Assembly (NCBI RefSeq): GCF_000482725.1
Contig: NZ_AXWP01000008.1
Coordinates: 215,602-279,601 of the forward strand
From: Psychromonas arctica DSM 14288
GTDB taxonomy: Bacteria; Pseudomonadota; Gammaproteobacteria; Enterobacterales; Psychromonadaceae
Length of the DNA: 64,000 nt
Direction of reading: 5' to 3'
The notes beneath the pieces were generated by a model, which ran no database searches, was not told the DNA's origin, and was given only the letters and a program-made list of their open reading frames with translations. The position numbers were made by a program, and so were the translations under genes. Positions 8,180 through 17,973 of the stretch are shown one piece after another (the stretch's first letter is position 1; every line of letters begins with the position of its first letter).

Positions 8180-9199
8180 ATGTCTATTAAAAAAAGTTTA
8201 ACAGTTTTGTTAGCAGGTACATCGGCACTTGCGAGTTCAATGTCTTTTGCTGCTGAAGAAGTGAACGTATATTCGTATCGCCAACCGTTTTTAATTGAGC
8301 CGATGATGAAAGAATTCACCGCTGAAACGGGCGTTAAAGTGAATATTCTATTTGCTAAAAAAGGCTTGATTGAGCGTATTAAGCGTGAAGGTAAATTATC
8401 TACAGCAGATCTTATGTTAACGTCTGATTTTAGCCGCCTAACTATGTTTACGGAAGAAGGTCTAGCACAACCCGTTGATAGCGATATTCTAAATAAAAAT
8501 ATTCCGAGTCAATTTCATGGCGCTGAAAAACAGTGGTATGCATTAACTAGCCGTGCGCGTAATATTTATTCTTCAGTAGAACGTGTAGGTCCTGCTCCTA
8601 CCATTACTTACCAAGATTTAGCGACACCTGCTTTTAAAGGCAAAGTATGTATGCGCTCTGGTAAACACCCTTACAATGTTTCTTTGTTAGCGTCTATTAT
8701 TGCTCATGAAGGCGAAGCAAAGGCAAAAACTTGGTTAGAAGGTTTAAAAGCAAACTTAGCACGTAAACCACAGGGTAATGACCGTGCACAAGTTAAAGCC
8801 GTTAAAGAAGGTTTATGTGATTACGCTTTAACCAACAGTTACTACTTAGGTAAAATGTTAAACGATCCAAAGCAAGTTGCTTGGGCTGAATCGGTTCATA
8901 TTAACTTCCCTAATCAAGCAACAACGGGTACACATGTTAACGTGAGTGGTATTGCACTGACTAAGTATGCACCTAATAAAAACAATGCGATCAAATTGAT
9001 GGAATTCCTATCGGGTGATGTTGCACAACAGATGTATGCTGAAATCAATTACGAATATCCTGTAAAAGAAGATGTACAACCTTCTAAATTGGTTGCATCA
9101 TGGGGCAAGTTTAAAGCAGACGATATCAAACTATCTGATATTGCTGCACAACATCAAGCCGCCATTAAGTTACTGGATGAAGTGAAATTTGATCTCTAA
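8180..9199 (+). CDS. fbpA: Periplasmic ferric iron-binding protein of an ABC importer
   Basis: This is the solute receptor of a Fe(3+) ABC importer (FbpA/FutA type). The start chosen is ATG at 8180, because GGGAAA at 8170-8175 makes a ribosome binding site for it, whereas the ATG at 8168 has none. The resulting 339-residue protein has a clear signal peptide (MSIKKSLTVLLAGTSALASS, cleavage near SFA/AEE). The mature protein opens with NVYSYRQPFLIEPMMKEF, typical of this family, and has the tyrosine-rich iron-binding region (TNSYYLGKM) near residue 215. Permease and ATPase genes follow with overlaps, and a Fur box precedes. The substrate is inferred from family and Fur site; the symbol is by family only. 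Confidence 0.9.
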   Translation: MSIKKSLTVLLAGTSALASSMSFAAEEVNVYSYRQPFLIEPMMKEFTAETGVKVNILFAKKGLIERIKREGKLSTADLMLTSDFSRLTMFTEEGLAQPVDSDILNKNIPSQFHGAEKQWYALTSRARNIYSSVERVGPAPTITYQDLATPAFKGKVCMRSGKHPYNVSLLASIIAHEGEAKAKTWLEGLKANLARKPQGNDRAQVKAVKEGLCDYALTNSYYLGKMLNDPKQVAWAESVHINFPNQATTGTHVNVSGIALTKYAPNKNNAIKLMEFLSGDVAQQMYAEINYEYPVKEDVQPSKLVASWGKFKADDIKLSDIAAQHQAAIKLLDEVKFDL

Positions 9200-10820
9200 G
9201 TCGTTCAACCTGTACAAGTTACTGCCTTGGGTAGTAACTTGTATTTTGTTATCTCCTGTTCTTGCTATATTTTTCAGCGCTTTCTCTACCGATGAAAGTG
9301 GTAGTTTTCAACACCTTATTGATACCGTTTTATCAACGTATATTAGTAACTCTCTCTTAGTTATTGTGTATGTTGTTCTATTAAGTATTCTGTTTGCTTT
9401 GCCCTGCGCTTGGTTTGTAGCCTGTTGCGAGTTTCCTACTCGTGAGAAGTTACAGTGGATGCTGATGTTACCCCTCGCTATGCCGCCCTATATTATCGCG
9501 ATTGTTTATACCGATTTATTAGACTTTGCTGGCCCCGTACAGTTAACGATACGGGCTTTGTTTGATTGGCAACCGAGTGATTATTATTTCCCTGAAGTGC
9601 GCACCTTATTTGGTGCTTCTGTTATTTTAGCCTTATCACTTTTCCCTTATTTATATCTGTTATTACGTGGCGCTTTTTTAACTCAGTCTGCAGGGTTATT
9701 TCATGCGGCAAGAACCTTAGGTGTACCACCTTTACGTGCTTTTTGGCGAGTCAGTATCCCTTTATCTCGTTCTGCTATGGCTGTAGGTGTTTCATTAATC
9801 GCCATGGAAACATTAGGTGATTTTGCGACGGTCAACTATTTTGCTGTGCATACGTTAACTACGGCTATCTATGATACTTGGTTAGAATTAGGTAGTTTGA
9901 CGACCGCCGCCAAAATATCGTCTTTAATGTTGTTAGCGATTGTGATTTTAATATCGTTAGAAAGTTATAGTCGTCGTAAACAACAAGTTTATCAACGTAA
10001 TGGCAGTGGTAATACCGAGCTGCGTTTTGTATTAACGGGGTGGCAAAAGTGGGGCGTATTAGCGTTCACTTGGTCGTTATTAGCCTTCTCTTTATTTATA
10101 CCGATTGCGACGCTTTTATATTATGCAGTTAACTATTTTAATGCTTCGTTAAACAATGACTTAATGCAATACACCTTAAATAGTCTGTGGTTAGCCTTTT
10201 TAGTCGCTATATTATCTATCTTGGTTGCGCTATTAGTTAATTTTTATCAACGTTTAAGCCCAGGGTTAGGTGCTAAATCTAGCATTCGTTTATCTTCACT
10301 TGGTTATGCTGTACCGGGCACTGTGGTTGCGATTGGTGTGCTGATCCCGCTTACTAGTATCGATTTATGGTTAAATGATGTGTTGTTAGGCTTAGACCTT
10401 AAGCCTGTTGGCTTGCTGTTATCTGGCTCATTAGTTATTTTGGTATTAGGCTATTTAGTACGTTTTAGTGCTATTGCCGTGGGCAGTATCGATAGTAACT
10501 TAGTGCAGGTTTCACCTTCGTTAGATTTCGCGTCTAGAACCTTAGGTAATGGGCCTGTTAAAACACTTTGGCGAGTTAATATTCCGTTAATTAGAAAAGG
10601 TATGCTCACGGCATTTATTTTAGTTTTTATTGAATCTATGAAAGAATTACCTGCCGCGCTATTATTGCGACCTTTTAATTTTGAAACATTAGCCACTTAC
10701 GTTTATCAATTTGTATCCGATGAGATGATAGAGCTAGCTGCATTGCCTGCGCTAATGATTATTGGATTAGGCTTAGTTCCTTTTATTGTGGTAAATCGTC
10801 TGTTGGAGAAAAAAACTTAA
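9189..10820 (+). CDS. fbpB: Ferric iron ABC transporter permease, fused two-domain type
   Basis: The 543-residue inner-membrane protein has two homologous permease halves, each with about six hydrophobic segments and a binding-protein-dependent loop of the EAA type (ARTLGVPPLRAFWRVSIPL near residue 175, ASRTLGNGPVKTLWRVNIPL near 450). This double permease is typical of FbpB-like iron importers. Translation seems to start at a TTG (9189) overlapping the end of the binding protein gene by 11 bases, with GAAGTGAAA just before it. The ATPase gene overlaps its stop by one base, so the three genes form a tight operon. The exact start is uncertain because no ATG lies near the N-terminal membrane segment. 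Confidence 0.88.
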   Translation: MISKSFNLYKLLPWVVTCILLSPVLAIFFSAFSTDESGSFQHLIDTVLSTYISNSLLVIVYVVLLSILFALPCAWFVACCEFPTREKLQWMLMLPLAMPPYIIAIVYTDLLDFAGPVQLTIRALFDWQPSDYYFPEVRTLFGASVILALSLFPYLYLLLRGAFLTQSAGLFHAARTLGVPPLRAFWRVSIPLSRSAMAVGVSLIAMETLGDFATVNYFAVHTLTTAIYDTWLELGSLTTAAKISSLMLLAIVILISLESYSRRKQQVYQRNGSGNTELRFVLTGWQKWGVLAFTWSLLAFSLFIPIATLLYYAVNYFNASLNNDLMQYTLNSLWLAFLVAILSILVALLVNFYQRLSPGLGAKSSIRLSSLGYAVPGTVVAIGVLIPLTSIDLWLNDVLLGLDLKPVGLLLSGSLVILVLGYLVRFSAIAVGSIDSNLVQVSPSLDFASRTLGNGPVKTLWRVNIPLIRKGMLTAFILVFIESMKELPAALLLRPFNFETLATYVYQFVSDEMIELAALPALMIIGLGLVPFIVVNRLLEKKT

Positions 10821-11872
10821 TGAGTGCGTTAAATATCCAAAACTTAAGCTGTTCTTATCAAAAAACAGCGGTATTAGAAAACTTGGATCTGAGCTTACAT
10901 GATAATGAAATTGTGTGCTTATTAGGTGAAAGTGGCTGTGGTAAAACAACCTTATTAAGAGCGGTTGCCGGTTTGCAAACAGAATTAACCGGACAAATTA
11001 GTATTCGTCAAAAAGTATTAAATGATCCACAAACCTATATTCCACCCGAGTTGAGAAAAATTGGTCTTATTTTTCAAGATTATGCGCTTTTCCCACATTT
11101 AAATGTTTTTGATAATGTCGCTTTTTCACTAACCAAAATGACTAAGCAAGAAAAACAACAACGTGTGCAGGAAGTATTGGCACTAGTGCAATTAAGCGAC
11201 CTTAGTGCACGTTTCCCGCATCAATTATCTGGAGGACAACAACAGCGTATTGCTATTGCACGTGCTTTAGCTTATCAGCCAGATTTAATGCTGTTAGATG
11301 AACCTTTTTCTAATTTAGACCAGCATGTGCGTTTTCAATTGATCCATGAAATCCGTCAATTATTTAAACAGCGTCAAATGAGTGCTTTATTTGTGACTCA
11401 CTCTAAAGAAGAAGGGTTTGCTTTTGCTGACCGTATTGCATTGATGCAAGCGGGGAAAATTGTACAAATCGATACGGCTCAAAAACTGTATCGTAAACCT
11501 AACTCGCCCTATGTTGCTAATTTTATGGGGCAAGCTAACTATATTGATGTACAAGTGGTAGACAAATATAGTTACCAGAGTTGTTTTGGTTTATTAGGCA
11601 GTAATAGCGTGATTGAACAAACGATTGGTAAACAGCTACGCTTATTATTGCGCCCTGAACATATTGAGATAACCCCAGACCTAAAAGGTGAAGCTTTGGT
11701 CAAACAGGTCGATTTTCAAGGTGCATTACAACAAATTAGTGTGCAGTTTGCTGGGCAAGAGTTCACCGTGAGATACAGTAATAGTAGCAGTGAATGTTTA
11801 GCGTTTAGTGTTGGAGATAGGGTTTCTTTGACTATATCGAATCATGAATTTGTAACCTTTGAGAACTGTTAG
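10820..11872 (+). CDS. fbpC: Ferric iron ABC transporter ATP-binding protein
   Basis: This is the ATPase that drives the importer. The 350-residue protein has Walker A GESGCGKTT (about 35-43), the Q-loop IFQDYALFPH, the ABC signature LSGGQQQR, Walker B LMLLDEPFSNLD and the H-loop FVTHSKEE, followed by a C-terminal TOBE-like regulatory domain (about 270-345, LRLLLRPEHIEI). The start codon overlaps the permease stop codon in TAATG. The gene ends the operon; a strong terminator lies about 125 bp downstream and also serves the convergent glnD. Confidence 0.92.
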   Translation: MSALNIQNLSCSYQKTAVLENLDLSLHDNEIVCLLGESGCGKTTLLRAVAGLQTELTGQISIRQKVLNDPQTYIPPELRKIGLIFQDYALFPHLNVFDNVAFSLTKMTKQEKQQRVQEVLALVQLSDLSARFPHQLSGGQQQRIAIARALAYQPDLMLLDEPFSNLDQHVRFQLIHEIRQLFKQRQMSALFVTHSKEEGFAFADRIALMQAGKIVQIDTAQKLYRKPNSPYVANFMGQANYIDVQVVDKYSYQSCFGLLGSNSVIEQTIGKQLRLLLRPEHIEITPDLKGEALVKQVDFQGALQQISVQFAGQEFTVRYSNSSSECLAFSVGDRVSLTISNHEFVTFENC

Positions 11873-11884
11873 TCTCCTCTGATG

Positions 11885-11908
11885 TGAAACTCTGAAACTC
11901 TGAAACTC
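11885..11908. repeat. Three tandem copies of TGAAACTC
   Basis: An eight-base unit is repeated three times without interruption directly after the ATPase gene. A second pair, GTTTAGATTA, follows at about 11943-11970. These look like slippage products in non-coding DNA. Confidence 0.8.
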
Positions 11909-11996
11909 TGAAGTGCTAAGTTAGTGAATGACTAGGTTGCAGGTTTAGATTAGTGAATTAGTTTAGATTACTAAGTTAATCAATAGTTAGCATCAT

Positions 11997-12038
11997 AAAA
12001 AAGCCAGCGCTGTAATGCATCGCTGGCTTTTTGTTTTT
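11997..12038. terminator. Bidirectional terminator between the iron operon and glnD
   Basis: AAAAAGCCAGCG and CGCTGGCTTTTT form a twelve-base-pair stem with an 11-base loop and T-runs on both strands. It is placed to end the iron importer operon on the plus strand and glnD on the minus strand. Confidence 0.92.
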
Positions 12039-12108
12039 AAAGCGAACACTTTTTAAGTGCACTTTTTTTAGTGTGGCATAGGTTGTGAAAACTAAAGCTG
12101 CAGGAGTG

Positions 12109-14724
12109 CTAAGTACTTGGACTTAGTTCATACATTAAACTCGCTTTTAAGCTTTCCTCTTGCTCTTTTGTCAGTGAATCCCCATCAGCAGTGGAGACAA
12201 TAAATAAATCTTCTGCGCGTTCGCCTATGGTGGAGATTTTAGCGGTATCAAGCATTAAACCATGGTCTACAAATACGGTTCCTATGTTAGCCAGAATACC
12301 AGGCGCATCGAATGCTACCACTTCAATCTGAGTACGTTTCCGGCGTGTTGGTAGAAACGTTATTTTAGGCTCGAATTTAAAGGGACGCTTAACTCGCTCC
12401 AGTCTAATGATGTTGGAGTTAACTACGTCTGGTTTTAATAAAGTATCTGTGATCGCTTCTCGTAGACGTTGAATTTTATCGTCATCAATATGTTCACCAT
12501 CTTCCTCTAATACGGTGAAGGTACTAAGTGAATAATTATCTCGGCTAGAGAGAATTTTTGCATCGTGTACACTTAGTTTCTTATTATCTATTTCAGTCAC
12601 AACGGAAGAAAATAACAGTGGCATATCTTTATGATAAACAAATATTTCACTGCCTCCGCGTGCATTATTGGTACTGATCAAGACCAAAGGTTTAGTATGG
12701 TCTTGGTGATGCAATAAGTTTTGCGTGTGCCAGCAAATCTGTGCTGAGGTATAACGGAAAAAGTAATTGAGCCTAAAACGTTTCCATAGTGGCTTCACTT
12801 TTTCTTCACTAATCCCTAGTTCAGCTAAAATACCCAATGCTTTTAATTGACGATCTCGAATACGATCGCGAATATCCGGTGGATTCTCTAAACCACGACG
12901 TAACATGGTCAAGGTTTTGTAATAGAGGTCACGTAATAAAGTACCTTTCCAACTATTCCATGTTTCCTCATTGGTTGCGCAAATATCAGCCACGGTTAAG
13001 CAATACAATAGGTTAAGGTACTTTTCATCGCGCACGGTTTTGGCGAAGGTAATAATAACATTAGGATCGCTGATATCACGACGTTGAGCGGTGACAGACA
13101 TGGTTAAATGTTGTTCTACTAACCAAGCAACTACTTTTCCTTCATGGCGAGTAAGCCCATGCAATTCACAAAAAGCTAAGGCATCCACTGCGCCTAATGT
13201 AGAGTGATCACCTTGTTGGCCCTTCGCAATATCATGGAAAATAGTGGCTAAGAATAACAGCTCTGGTTTCTCTAACTTTTTATATATTTCGTGGGCAAGT
13301 GGATGCTCGGCTTTGCTTTTTGGATAGTTATAGATAAATTTAGCGAGCTTATGCGTATGTGCATCTACTGTATAAGCATGAAACAGATCAAACTGCATTT
13401 GCCCAACGATACGGCTCCATTGTGGAATATAAGCCGCTAACACGCCATATTCATACATTAAGGTAAAAGGAATGCCCATGCCGCGAGGGTGCCTAATAAT
13501 TTGCATAAATACAGCGCGACATTCTGGAATATTTTGCAGCCAATGGGTCAAGCAGCGTCTTGCCTCACGCAGTTCGCGTAGCGTGCTTGAATAAATACCT
13601 TTAATACGTGAGTCATCGGCAATATGCACAAACAGTTGTAATATCGCTTCAGGGTTATCCTGAAAGTAACCAGAGGTGGTTAGTTCGATTTTATTACCAC
13701 GGATTCGGAAATTGTCATCAATATCATGAAATTCAGTGGTCGTTACATTGCCTAAAATTGCTTCATCAAAATATTGCAATAACATTTCATTAAGCTCTTT
13801 TACACGGCGAATGGTTTGGTAGAACATCTTCATCATCTGTTCTACGGCTTCATTACGCTGACCTGTGTAACCTAAGAGCTTTGCTACTTCACTTTGGAAA
13901 TCAAATAGTAAGCGGTTATCTGGACGATTGGTGACAGTATGTAATGCAAAACGAATGGTCCAAAGCTGCGACTGACAATCACTAACTTCGTGGTATTCAC
14001 CCTGCGTAATATATCCGTAAGTGGTTAGTTCTAATAAGCTATGGGCATCAAAGTGACGTTTCGAAACCCAGGCAATAGTTTGAATATCACGTAAACCACC
14101 ACACCCGTTTTTGATATCTGGCTCTAGGTTATATCCATCACCTCGGCAGTTCTTATGGCGTCCAAACTGTTCTTCTTTTTTAACCGTAAAAAATTCGTCC
14201 GATGGCCAAAAGTCATCTTTACTAATCAGCTCTTGTAGTTTTTCAAAGGTGCTTTCATTACCTTTAATCAAGCGAGATTCAATCATGCTGGTGGCAACAG
14301 TAATATCTGCTTTACCCTGTTCTAAACAATCTTTTAAGGTGCGAACGCTATTACCTACATCCAGCTTTAAATCCCAGAGTAGGGTGATTAATTGGCCTAT
14401 TTTTTCTTCAGATTGTTTACTAAAACCATGGTCTGACAGTATTAGTAAGTCGATATCAGATTTGGGGTGTAGTTCACCACGGCCATACCCACCTACAGCT
14501 AAAAGACTTAAATCATAGCTCTCATCTAACCCGACTAAATCCCATAAACGACTTAAAAGCTCATCAATATAACGTGCACGTAACGACACAATTTTATTAA
14601 TATTTTTTTTTGCTTTGAATTGTTCAAGTTGCCAGTCAGAAAATTGTTGCAGATGTTTTTTGATGAAAGGAATAGTTAGATCTTGTGGTTGAATTTGTAG
14701 CGGGGAATACTGTTCAAAGTCCAT
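12109..14724 (-). CDS. glnD: GlnD, bifunctional uridylyltransferase/uridylyl-removing enzyme
   Basis: GlnD senses glutamine and uridylylates or deuridylylates PII proteins, setting glutamine synthetase activity and Ntr gene expression. The 871-residue protein has the nucleotidyltransferase motif GGYGRGELHPKSDIDLL (about residues 78-94), the central UTase region with GCGGLRDIQTIAW, an HD domain (YTVDAHTHK near 450; FHDIAKGQ near 495) responsible for UMP removal, and two C-terminal ACT domains (about 690-870, VVAFDAPGILANIG). Length is near the E. coli 890. The start has GAGG six bases upstream, which lies inside a tandem-repeat array. map is upstream on the same strand, and the glnD-map-rpsB neighbourhood is conserved in gammaproteobacteria. 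Confidence 0.97.
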   Translation of the reverse strand: MDFEQYSPLQIQPQDLTIPFIKKHLQQFSDWQLEQFKAKKNINKIVSLRARYIDELLSRLWDLVGLDESYDLSLLAVGGYGRGELHPKSDIDLLILSDHGFSKQSEEKIGQLITLLWDLKLDVGNSVRTLKDCLEQGKADITVATSMIESRLIKGNESTFEKLQELISKDDFWPSDEFFTVKKEEQFGRHKNCRGDGYNLEPDIKNGCGGLRDIQTIAWVSKRHFDAHSLLELTTYGYITQGEYHEVSDCQSQLWTIRFALHTVTNRPDNRLLFDFQSEVAKLLGYTGQRNEAVEQMMKMFYQTIRRVKELNEMLLQYFDEAILGNVTTTEFHDIDDNFRIRGNKIELTTSGYFQDNPEAILQLFVHIADDSRIKGIYSSTLRELREARRCLTHWLQNIPECRAVFMQIIRHPRGMGIPFTLMYEYGVLAAYIPQWSRIVGQMQFDLFHAYTVDAHTHKLAKFIYNYPKSKAEHPLAHEIYKKLEKPELLFLATIFHDIAKGQQGDHSTLGAVDALAFCELHGLTRHEGKVVAWLVEQHLTMSVTAQRRDISDPNVIITFAKTVRDEKYLNLLYCLTVADICATNEETWNSWKGTLLRDLYYKTLTMLRRGLENPPDIRDRIRDRQLKALGILAELGISEEKVKPLWKRFRLNYFFRYTSAQICWHTQNLLHHQDHTKPLVLISTNNARGGSEIFVYHKDMPLLFSSVVTEIDNKKLSVHDAKILSSRDNYSLSTFTVLEEDGEHIDDDKIQRLREAITDTLLKPDVVNSNIIRLERVKRPFKFEPKITFLPTRRKRTQIEVVAFDAPGILANIGTVFVDHGLMLDTAKISTIGERAEDLFIVSTADGDSLTKEQEESLKASLMYELSPST

Positions 14725-14727
14725 TTA

Positions 14728-14805
14728 ATGCCTCGATGTTATGCCTTAACGTAACGCCTTAACGTAATGCATCAACGTTGTGCCTCAACGAGATGCTTCG
14801 ATATT
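14728..14805 (-). repeat. Six degenerate 13-bp tandem repeats that include the glnD ribosome binding site
   Basis: On the plus strand the units are ATGCCTCGATGTT, ATGCCTTAACGTA, ACGCCTTAACGTA, ATGCATCAACGTT, GTGCCTCAACGAG and ATGCTTCGATATT, head to tail with no gaps. Read as mRNA on the minus strand most units contain GAGGCA or AAGGCR, so each resembles a Shine-Dalgarno. The unit nearest the gene places GAGG six bases before the glnD ATG. Confidence 0.9.
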
Positions 14806-14830
14806 AACAGCCCAATATTAGCGCCTTGAT

Positions 14831-14865
14831 AATAGCCAGTACGTTATTGACAACGTACTGGCTAT
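14831..14865. terminator. Long hairpin downstream of map
   Basis: AATAGCCAGTACGTT and AACGTACTGGCTATT form a perfect 15-base-pair stem around a five-base loop, 25 bp beyond the map stop codon. There is no clean T-run in the map direction, so termination may be weak or Rho-assisted; the stem may also protect mRNA ends. Confidence 0.6.
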
Positions 14866-14889
14866 TTACGTTCATTTTTTAAATACTAC

Positions 14890-15678
14890 TTACGCTGGGT
14901 TAATGATTCGGTCAATAGTTTCTTCTGGGCGCAATGTTAAAATTTCAACACCCGTTTCAGTTACCAAGAGCGTGTGTTCCCATTGTGCCGAAAGTTTTTT
15001 ATCTTTAGTCACAACAGTCCATTCATCACGTAATACTTTACAATCACGTTTACCCGCATTAAGCATAGGTTCAATGGTAAAACATTGCCCTGCTTTTAAT
15101 ACTTCACCAGTGCCTTTTTTACCGTAATGCAGTACTTGTGGTTCTTCATGGAAACCTGCACCAATACCGTGTCCGCAATATTCACGAACGATTGAGTAGT
15201 TGTGGTTTTCTGCGTGTTTTTGAATTGCAGCGCCGATATCACCTAAACGCGCACCGGGTTTAACCATATTAATTCCGATGTATAAACATTCTTGTGTTAC
15301 ACGTGCTAAACGCTCAGCCAAAATAGATGGTTTTCCAACCATGAACATTTTAGATGTGTCACCGTGATATCCATCTTTAATCACTGTGATATCTATATTT
15401 AATACATCACCGTCCTTTAGTGGTTTATCGTTAGGAATACCGTGGCATACAACATAGTTTAATGACGTACAGATAGACTTAGGAAAACCATGGTAGTTCA
15501 ACGGAGCTGGAATGCCCCCTTGTTCATTAACGATAAAATCATGACAAAGCTGATTTAGTTCATTAGTAGTAACCCCTTTCTTAACATGAGGTTCAATCAT
15601 GGTTAATACGTCAGCAGCTTGTTGTCCTGCAATGCGCATTTTTTCTATTTCTTGAGCAGTTTTAATGAGTCCAGACAT
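14890..15678 (-). CDS. map: Methionine aminopeptidase type I
   Basis: Map removes the N-terminal methionine from nascent proteins. The 262-residue cytoplasmic enzyme has the pita-bread metallopeptidase fold signatures: NYHGFPKSICTSLNYVVCHG, the metal ligands in LNIDITVIKDGYHGDTS (two Asp), CGHGIGAGFHEEPQ (His), FTIEPML (Glu) and the final Glu in SAQWEHT. The length equals that of the E. coli enzyme within two residues. It is transcribed divergently from rpsB, as in other gammaproteobacteria, with glnD downstream. Confidence 0.97.
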   Translation of the reverse strand: MSGLIKTAQEIEKMRIAGQQAADVLTMIEPHVKKGVTTNELNQLCHDFIVNEQGGIPAPLNYHGFPKSICTSLNYVVCHGIPNDKPLKDGDVLNIDITVIKDGYHGDTSKMFMVGKPSILAERLARVTQECLYIGINMVKPGARLGDIGAAIQKHAENHNYSIVREYCGHGIGAGFHEEPQVLHYGKKGTGEVLKAGQCFTIEPMLNAGKRDCKVLRDEWTVVTKDKKLSAQWEHTLLVTETGVEILTLRPEETIDRIINPA

Positions 15679-15964
15679 GTTATATCTCTATACTTTGAAT
15701 AAATTATTATAAGACAACTATAAAGAATTTTAGGCGTTGGTGCTAGATAAAATCCATTTCAGAAAGCCTTACAATGGACAAGGGAATAGGGGGGACGAAA
15801 GGAATCAAAAAATACGTTAATTAATACGCTATTTATTGAGCTAATTAGCTAACTGTGGTATAAAGCGCACCGAGATTGATAGATTAATTTTTTAATCGCT
15901 TTCTTAAATAATCAATATAATCCATTCAAAACATATAATGTATTGAATAATAAGGATTATTACT

Positions 15965-16076
15965 TAAACAACACACACGCATCGACACGTCACTCGGGGT
16001 GCCTTTTTCTGTATAAGAAATTAATGGTCGAGTGTATGGGATGTGTGGAGGCCTAACCCCCTAAAAGGAAATTCAA
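15965..16076 (+). ncRNA. rpsB 5' leader RNA (t44/S2 autoregulatory leader)
   Basis: The long untranslated stretch before rpsB contains GACACGTCACTCGGGGTGCC (15981-16000), and a downstream GGTCGAGTGTATGGG that can pair with the earlier CACACGCATCGACAC region. E. coli has a structured rpsB leader (annotated as t44) through which protein S2 represses rpsB-tsf. The position and folding potential agree, but I did not verify the covariance model. AAAAGGAA before the ATG is the ribosome binding site. Confidence 0.55.
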
Positions 16077-16808
16077 ATGGCAACAGTATCAATGCGCGAT
16101 ATGCTACAAGCAGGCGTTCACTTCGGTCACCAAACTCGTTACTGGAACCCAAAAATGAAACCATTCATTTTTGGTGCTCGTAATAAAGTTCATATCATCA
16201 ACCTTGAAAAAACAGTTCCAATGTTTAACCAAGCGCTTAACTTCCTAGAAGCTAAAGCATCTAAAAAAGGTAAAGTCCTTTTTGTTGGTACTAAACGTGC
16301 TGCATCAGAAGCGGTTAAAGAAGCAGCGATTGCTTGTGACCAATTCTATGTTGATCACCGTTGGTTAGGTGGTATGTTGACTAACTGGAAAACAGTTCGT
16401 CAATCGATCAAACGTTTGAAAGATCTTGAAGTTCAAAGCCAAGACGGTACTTTTGACAAGTTAACTAAGAAAGAAGCGCTTATGCGTACTCGTGAATTAG
16501 AGAAGCTTGAAAAAACACTTGGTGGTATCAAAAACATGGGTGGTATCCCAGATGTAATCTTCGTAATCGATGCTGATCACGAGCACATTGCAATTAAAGA
16601 AGCGAATAACCTAGGTATTCCAGTTATCGCTGTTGTAGATACTAACTCTTGCCCAGATAACATCGATTACATCGTTCCTGGTAATGATGATGCTATCCGT
16701 GCAGTTAAGCTTTACTTAAGTGCAGCTGCTACAGCTGTTAAAGAAGGCCGTACTGCAGAAGTAGTAGTAGCTGAAGGTTTTGTTGAAGAAGAATCAGCTG
16801 AGAAATAA
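16077..16808 (+). CDS. rpsB: 30S ribosomal protein S2
   Basis: S2 joins late in 30S assembly and is needed for S1 binding. The 243-residue protein shows the S2 signatures [19 protein letters not shown] and [28 protein letters not shown], and is the normal length. It starts the rpsB-tsf unit; a Rho-independent terminator or attenuator stands between rpsB and tsf, which would lower tsf expression relative to rpsB. Codon usage looks strongly optimised compared with neighbours, as expected for a ribosomal gene. Confidence 0.99.
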   Translation: MATVSMRDMLQAGVHFGHQTRYWNPKMKPFIFGARNKVHIINLEKTVPMFNQALNFLEAKASKKGKVLFVGTKRAASEAVKEAAIACDQFYVDHRWLGGMLTNWKTVRQSIKRLKDLEVQSQDGTFDKLTKKEALMRTRELEKLEKTLGGIKNMGGIPDVIFVIDADHEHIAIKEANNLGIPVIAVVDTNSCPDNIDYIVPGNDDAIRAVKLYLSAAATAVKEGRTAEVVVAEGFVEEESAEK

Positions 16809-16857
16809 GTTCTTCTACTAATAGAAGCTCTTATTAACCAATCATTGGTTGGTTATC

Positions 16858-16882
16858 AGGGGTCTATATGACCCCTTTTTTA
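16858..16882 (+). terminator. Attenuator between rpsB and tsf
   Basis: AGGGGTC, a TATAT loop and GACCCCT are followed by a run of seven T. The spacer between the two genes is only 99 bp, so partial readthrough into tsf is likely. Confidence 0.88.
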
Positions 16883-16907
16883 TAGAATCAAAATAGGAAT
16901 TCGAACA

Positions 16908-17777
16908 ATGGCTATTACAGCTCAGCAAGTTAAAGAACTTCGTGACCGCACTGCTGCGGGTATGATGGATTGTAAAAAAGCATTAGTTGAAGCAGATGGC
17001 GACATCGAGCTTGCAATTGAAAACATGCGTAAATCAGGTGCAATCAAAGCCGCTAAAAAAGCAGGCCGTATTGCTGCTGAAGGCGCTATCTTTGCAAAAA
17101 CTAACGGTACTACTGCATTAATCATCGAAGTTAACTGTGAAACAGACTTCGTTGCAATGGATAAAAGCTTCTTAGCATTTGCTGAGAAAGTAGCTGATAT
17201 CGCGCTTGAAAATAAAGTAGACAGCGTTGAAGCATTAAACGCACTAGCATATGACGATTCTACCGTTGAAGAAGCGCGTGAATTGTTAGTTGCTAAAATC
17301 GGCGAAAACATCTCTGTACGTCGTTTACAAATCGTAGAAGGTGAAAACCTTGGCGCTTACGTACACAGCCGTAAAATCGGTGTTATCTCTGTGCTAACAG
17401 GCGGTGATGCTGACCTAGCTAAAGATATCGCGATGCACGTTGCTGCAGCCGCTCCTCAGTTTGTTAAACCTGAAGATGTACCTGCTGACGTTGTTGCTAA
17501 AGAGAAAGAAATCCAGTTACAAATTGCAATCGAAAGCGGTAAACCTGCTGAAATCGCAGAAAAAATGGTTTCTGGTCGTATGGCTAAATTTACTGGTGAA
17601 GTAAGCTTAACTGGTCAAGCATTCATTAAAGATCCATCAATGAGTGTTGCTAAACTTCTTAAAGGTGCAAGTGCAGACGTAGTCTCTTTTGTTCGTTTAG
17701 AAGTTGGTGAAGGTATTGAGAAAAAAGTAGAAGATTTCGCTGCTGAAGTTGCTGCAACTATGGCTGCTTCTAAGTAA
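16908..17777 (+). CDS. tsf: Elongation factor Ts
   Basis: EF-Ts is the guanine nucleotide exchange factor for EF-Tu. The 289-residue protein has the N-terminal UBA-like domain with [21 protein letters not shown], the core motif [10 protein letters not shown] (about residues 76-85) that contacts EF-Tu, and the second subdomain with [10 protein letters not shown]. Length is close to the E. coli 283. A strong terminator follows, separating it from pyrH. Confidence 0.99.
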   Translation: MAITAQQVKELRDRTAAGMMDCKKALVEADGDIELAIENMRKSGAIKAAKKAGRIAAEGAIFAKTNGTTALIIEVNCETDFVAMDKSFLAFAEKVADIALENKVDSVEALNALAYDDSTVEEARELLVAKIGENISVRRLQIVEGENLGAYVHSRKIGVISVLTGGDADLAKDIAMHVAAAAPQFVKPEDVPADVVAKEKEIQLQIAIESGKPAEIAEKMVSGRMAKFTGEVSLTGQAFIKDPSMSVAKLLKGASADVVSFVRLEVGEGIEKKVEDFAAEVAATMAASK

Positions 17778-17827
17778 TCTACTTTAAAAACAATAGGTAA
17801 TGTTTTTTAGCATTGTTCCGTTGTAAA

Positions 17828-17858
17828 AAAGAACCGCGGCATGCCTGCGGTTCTTTTA
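17828..17858 (+). terminator. Terminator after tsf
   Basis: AAAGAACCGC and GCGGTTCTTT pair around a nine-base loop, followed by TTTTATA. It ends the rpsB-tsf transcript. Confidence 0.9.
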
Positions 17859-17973
17859 TATTCAGAAGAAAGTGAATATGCCTGCTTAATAAACGAATTT
17901 GAGACCTATTTTTTAAAATATCTTGTATGATTTTTTAAAAAATCGGTATTATTTCAACTTAAGGAATGAAATT

